Of a DNA stretch of 5,211 nt, positions 4,410 to 5,211 are shown one piece after another. Made by a program: the position numbers and the translations under genes. The DNA comes from Patescibacteria group bacterium (GTDB taxonomy: Bacteria; Patescibacteriota; Microgenomatia; Levybacterales; UBA12049). The stretch covers positions 1 through 5,211 of the forward strand of contig JAUPUR010000013.1 of the NCBI GenBank assembly GCA_030917445.1, given 5' to 3'. The notes under the pieces are model-generated. The model was not told where the DNA came from and searched no databases. It saw only the letters and a list, made by a program, of their open reading frames with translations. How positions within the stretch are numbered: the stretch's first letter is position 1; each line of letters begins with the position of its first letter.

Positions 4410-5210
4410 TTATTTTTTTATACGACTGTGTGGTTTTTTTCTCAAAATAATATATCCAACGATGATAAGAATTATGATATTGCCTCCAAGGAAGAAAGGA
4501 AAAAGTGATGGCTTTTCTTTTGGACTAGTTTCTTCAGATACATTCTCAATTTGGACATATGTATCAGAGAAGTATCCGTCGGAAGTCTTTATTCTGAGAA
4601 AAGGAAAGATGTATGTTTTATCTTGAGATGGTGTATACGTGACTGTATCGCCTTTTTTTTCAATTCCATCACCCATATCCCAAATGTATTCACTGAATGA
4701 TGAATCCCCCGGAAGAGAATTTTTTGCAGAAAAAGTGAGAGCTGTTCCTTTTGGAAAGGAGAGTACATCTGTAAGAGGATCAGAGATATTCTTACCGTTA
4801 ACCGAGATTACTGCTTGAGGTAGTTTGAAAGCTTCATGAGACTTGATGTGGATAACAACAGCCTGGAGAGTTGGTTGTGTATATTCATCTTCATACCCGT
4901 TATAGTCAGCTTGAATAGTCAAAAGATATGTACCAGGATTTTGATATCTATGAACGTTATTTATTCCTGATGCTTTTTGACCATCTCCAAAATCCCATGT
5001 AAATGTAATTTGCTCAGTAATTTCAGATGGGAAGGGAAGAATTTCCGTCTCAATTTCCATGACAATCTCTTCATTCACCACATATGTTTCAGGAGCAATA
5101 TCTTGTGGTAGTGTGAAATTTGGAAGAGATGTTGTATATACGGGATAAAAATCTGCATATTTATCGTTCATGAGGAAAAAAGGCGGTTGCCCTGCAATGT
5201 GTGCAGAAGC
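4410..5210 (-). CDS. PKD-repeat surface protein with C-terminal membrane anchor (5' end outside window)
   Basis: The frame stays open to the right edge beyond the ATG at 5171, adding 13 codons (ASAHIAGQPPFFL), and no promoter or ribosome-binding site precedes that ATG. I therefore treat the gene as partial, with its start beyond the window. ASA followed by His looks like the end of a signal peptide with an AxA cleavage site, so probably only about 20 residues are missing. Counting from the Met at 5171, two PKD domains follow: about 30-110 with WDFGDG (59-64) and about 118-211 with WDMGDG (164-169). PKD folds are extracellular beta-sandwiches used in adhesion or as spacers. A linker (SEETSPKEKPS) leads to one membrane helix (about 224-243) and a short basic tail (LRKKPHSRIKK). 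A type I membrane protein with an exposed PKD region is inferred; the ligand is unknown. It precedes the DUF4258 gene by 13 bp. Confidence 0.88.
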   Translation of the reverse strand, partial: ASAHIAGQPPFFLMNDKYADFYPVYTTSLPNFTLPQDIAPETYVVNEEIVMEIETEILPFPSEITEQITFTWDFGDGQKASGINNVHRYQNPGTYLLTIQADYNGYEDEYTQPTLQAVVIHIKSHEAFKLPQAVISVNGKNISDPLTDVLSFPKGTALTFSAKNSLPGDSSFSEYIWDMGDGIEKKGDTVTYTPSQDKTYIFPFLRIKTSDGYFSDTYVQIENVSEETSPKEKPSLFPFFLGGNIIILIIVGYIILRKKPHSRIKK

Positions 5211-5211
5211 A

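Noticed and set aside
1..5211. A defence island, mobile element, CRISPR array or toxin-antitoxin pair
   Set aside because: No direct-repeat array, transposase, integrase, nuclease pair or antitoxin-like gene was found. DUF4258 alone does not justify a toxin-antitoxin call.

Overview
The window is an AT-rich, tightly packed bacterial segment that looks like a member of the Candidate Phyla Radiation (Patescibacteria), most likely Microgenomates-like. This is a family-level impression, not a search result. It rests on the compact layout, the absence of Shine-Dalgarno sequences before almost every start, the style of the DEAD-box helicase (Arg-rich N-terminal tail, DEVD motif, end just after motif VI), and a DUF4258 protein with a basic C-terminal tail. 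Every complete frame ends at TAA or TAG, so nothing suggests a recoded TGA. There are no RNA genes, insertion sequences, CRISPR arrays or phage genes.

Layout from left to right: the 5' end of a putative exported protein on the minus strand (1-141); a divergent promoter region and a structured leader (142-369); a DEAD-box RNA helicase (370-1575, +); a GNAT N-acetyltransferase (1601-2107, +); methionine sulfoxide reductase MsrA (2076-2609, -); a four-helix membrane protein of unknown function (2664-3143, +); an HxlR-family regulator (3103-3411, -); a divergent NAD(P)H-dependent FMN/quinone reductase (3456-4049, +); a DUF4258 protein (4046-4396, -); and the C-terminal part of a surface protein with two PKD domains and a membrane anchor (4410 to the right edge, -).

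The clearest functional unit is the HxlR/FMN-reductase pair. They are divergent, 44 bp apart, and share a near-perfect inverted repeat that overlaps the predicted promoter elements of both. With a Cys near the N-terminus of the regulator, this looks like a thiol-based electrophile or quinone sensor controlling a detoxifying flavoprotein. MsrA nearby adds a second oxidative-damage function. The helicase serves RNA metabolism, and the PKD and DUF4258 genes form a separate short minus-strand unit.

Two broader patterns stand out. Strand alternates almost gene by gene, and all three convergent pairs overlap at their 3' ends (32, 41 and 4 bp). Most starts also have a -10-like hexamer about 5-9 nt upstream and no ribosome-binding site, which predicts leaderless, largely single-gene transcripts. 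The helicase is the exception: it has the best promoter in the window and a leader of about 140 nt with two perfect inverted repeats. I found no evidence of an exotic defence, mobile or RNA-guided system.
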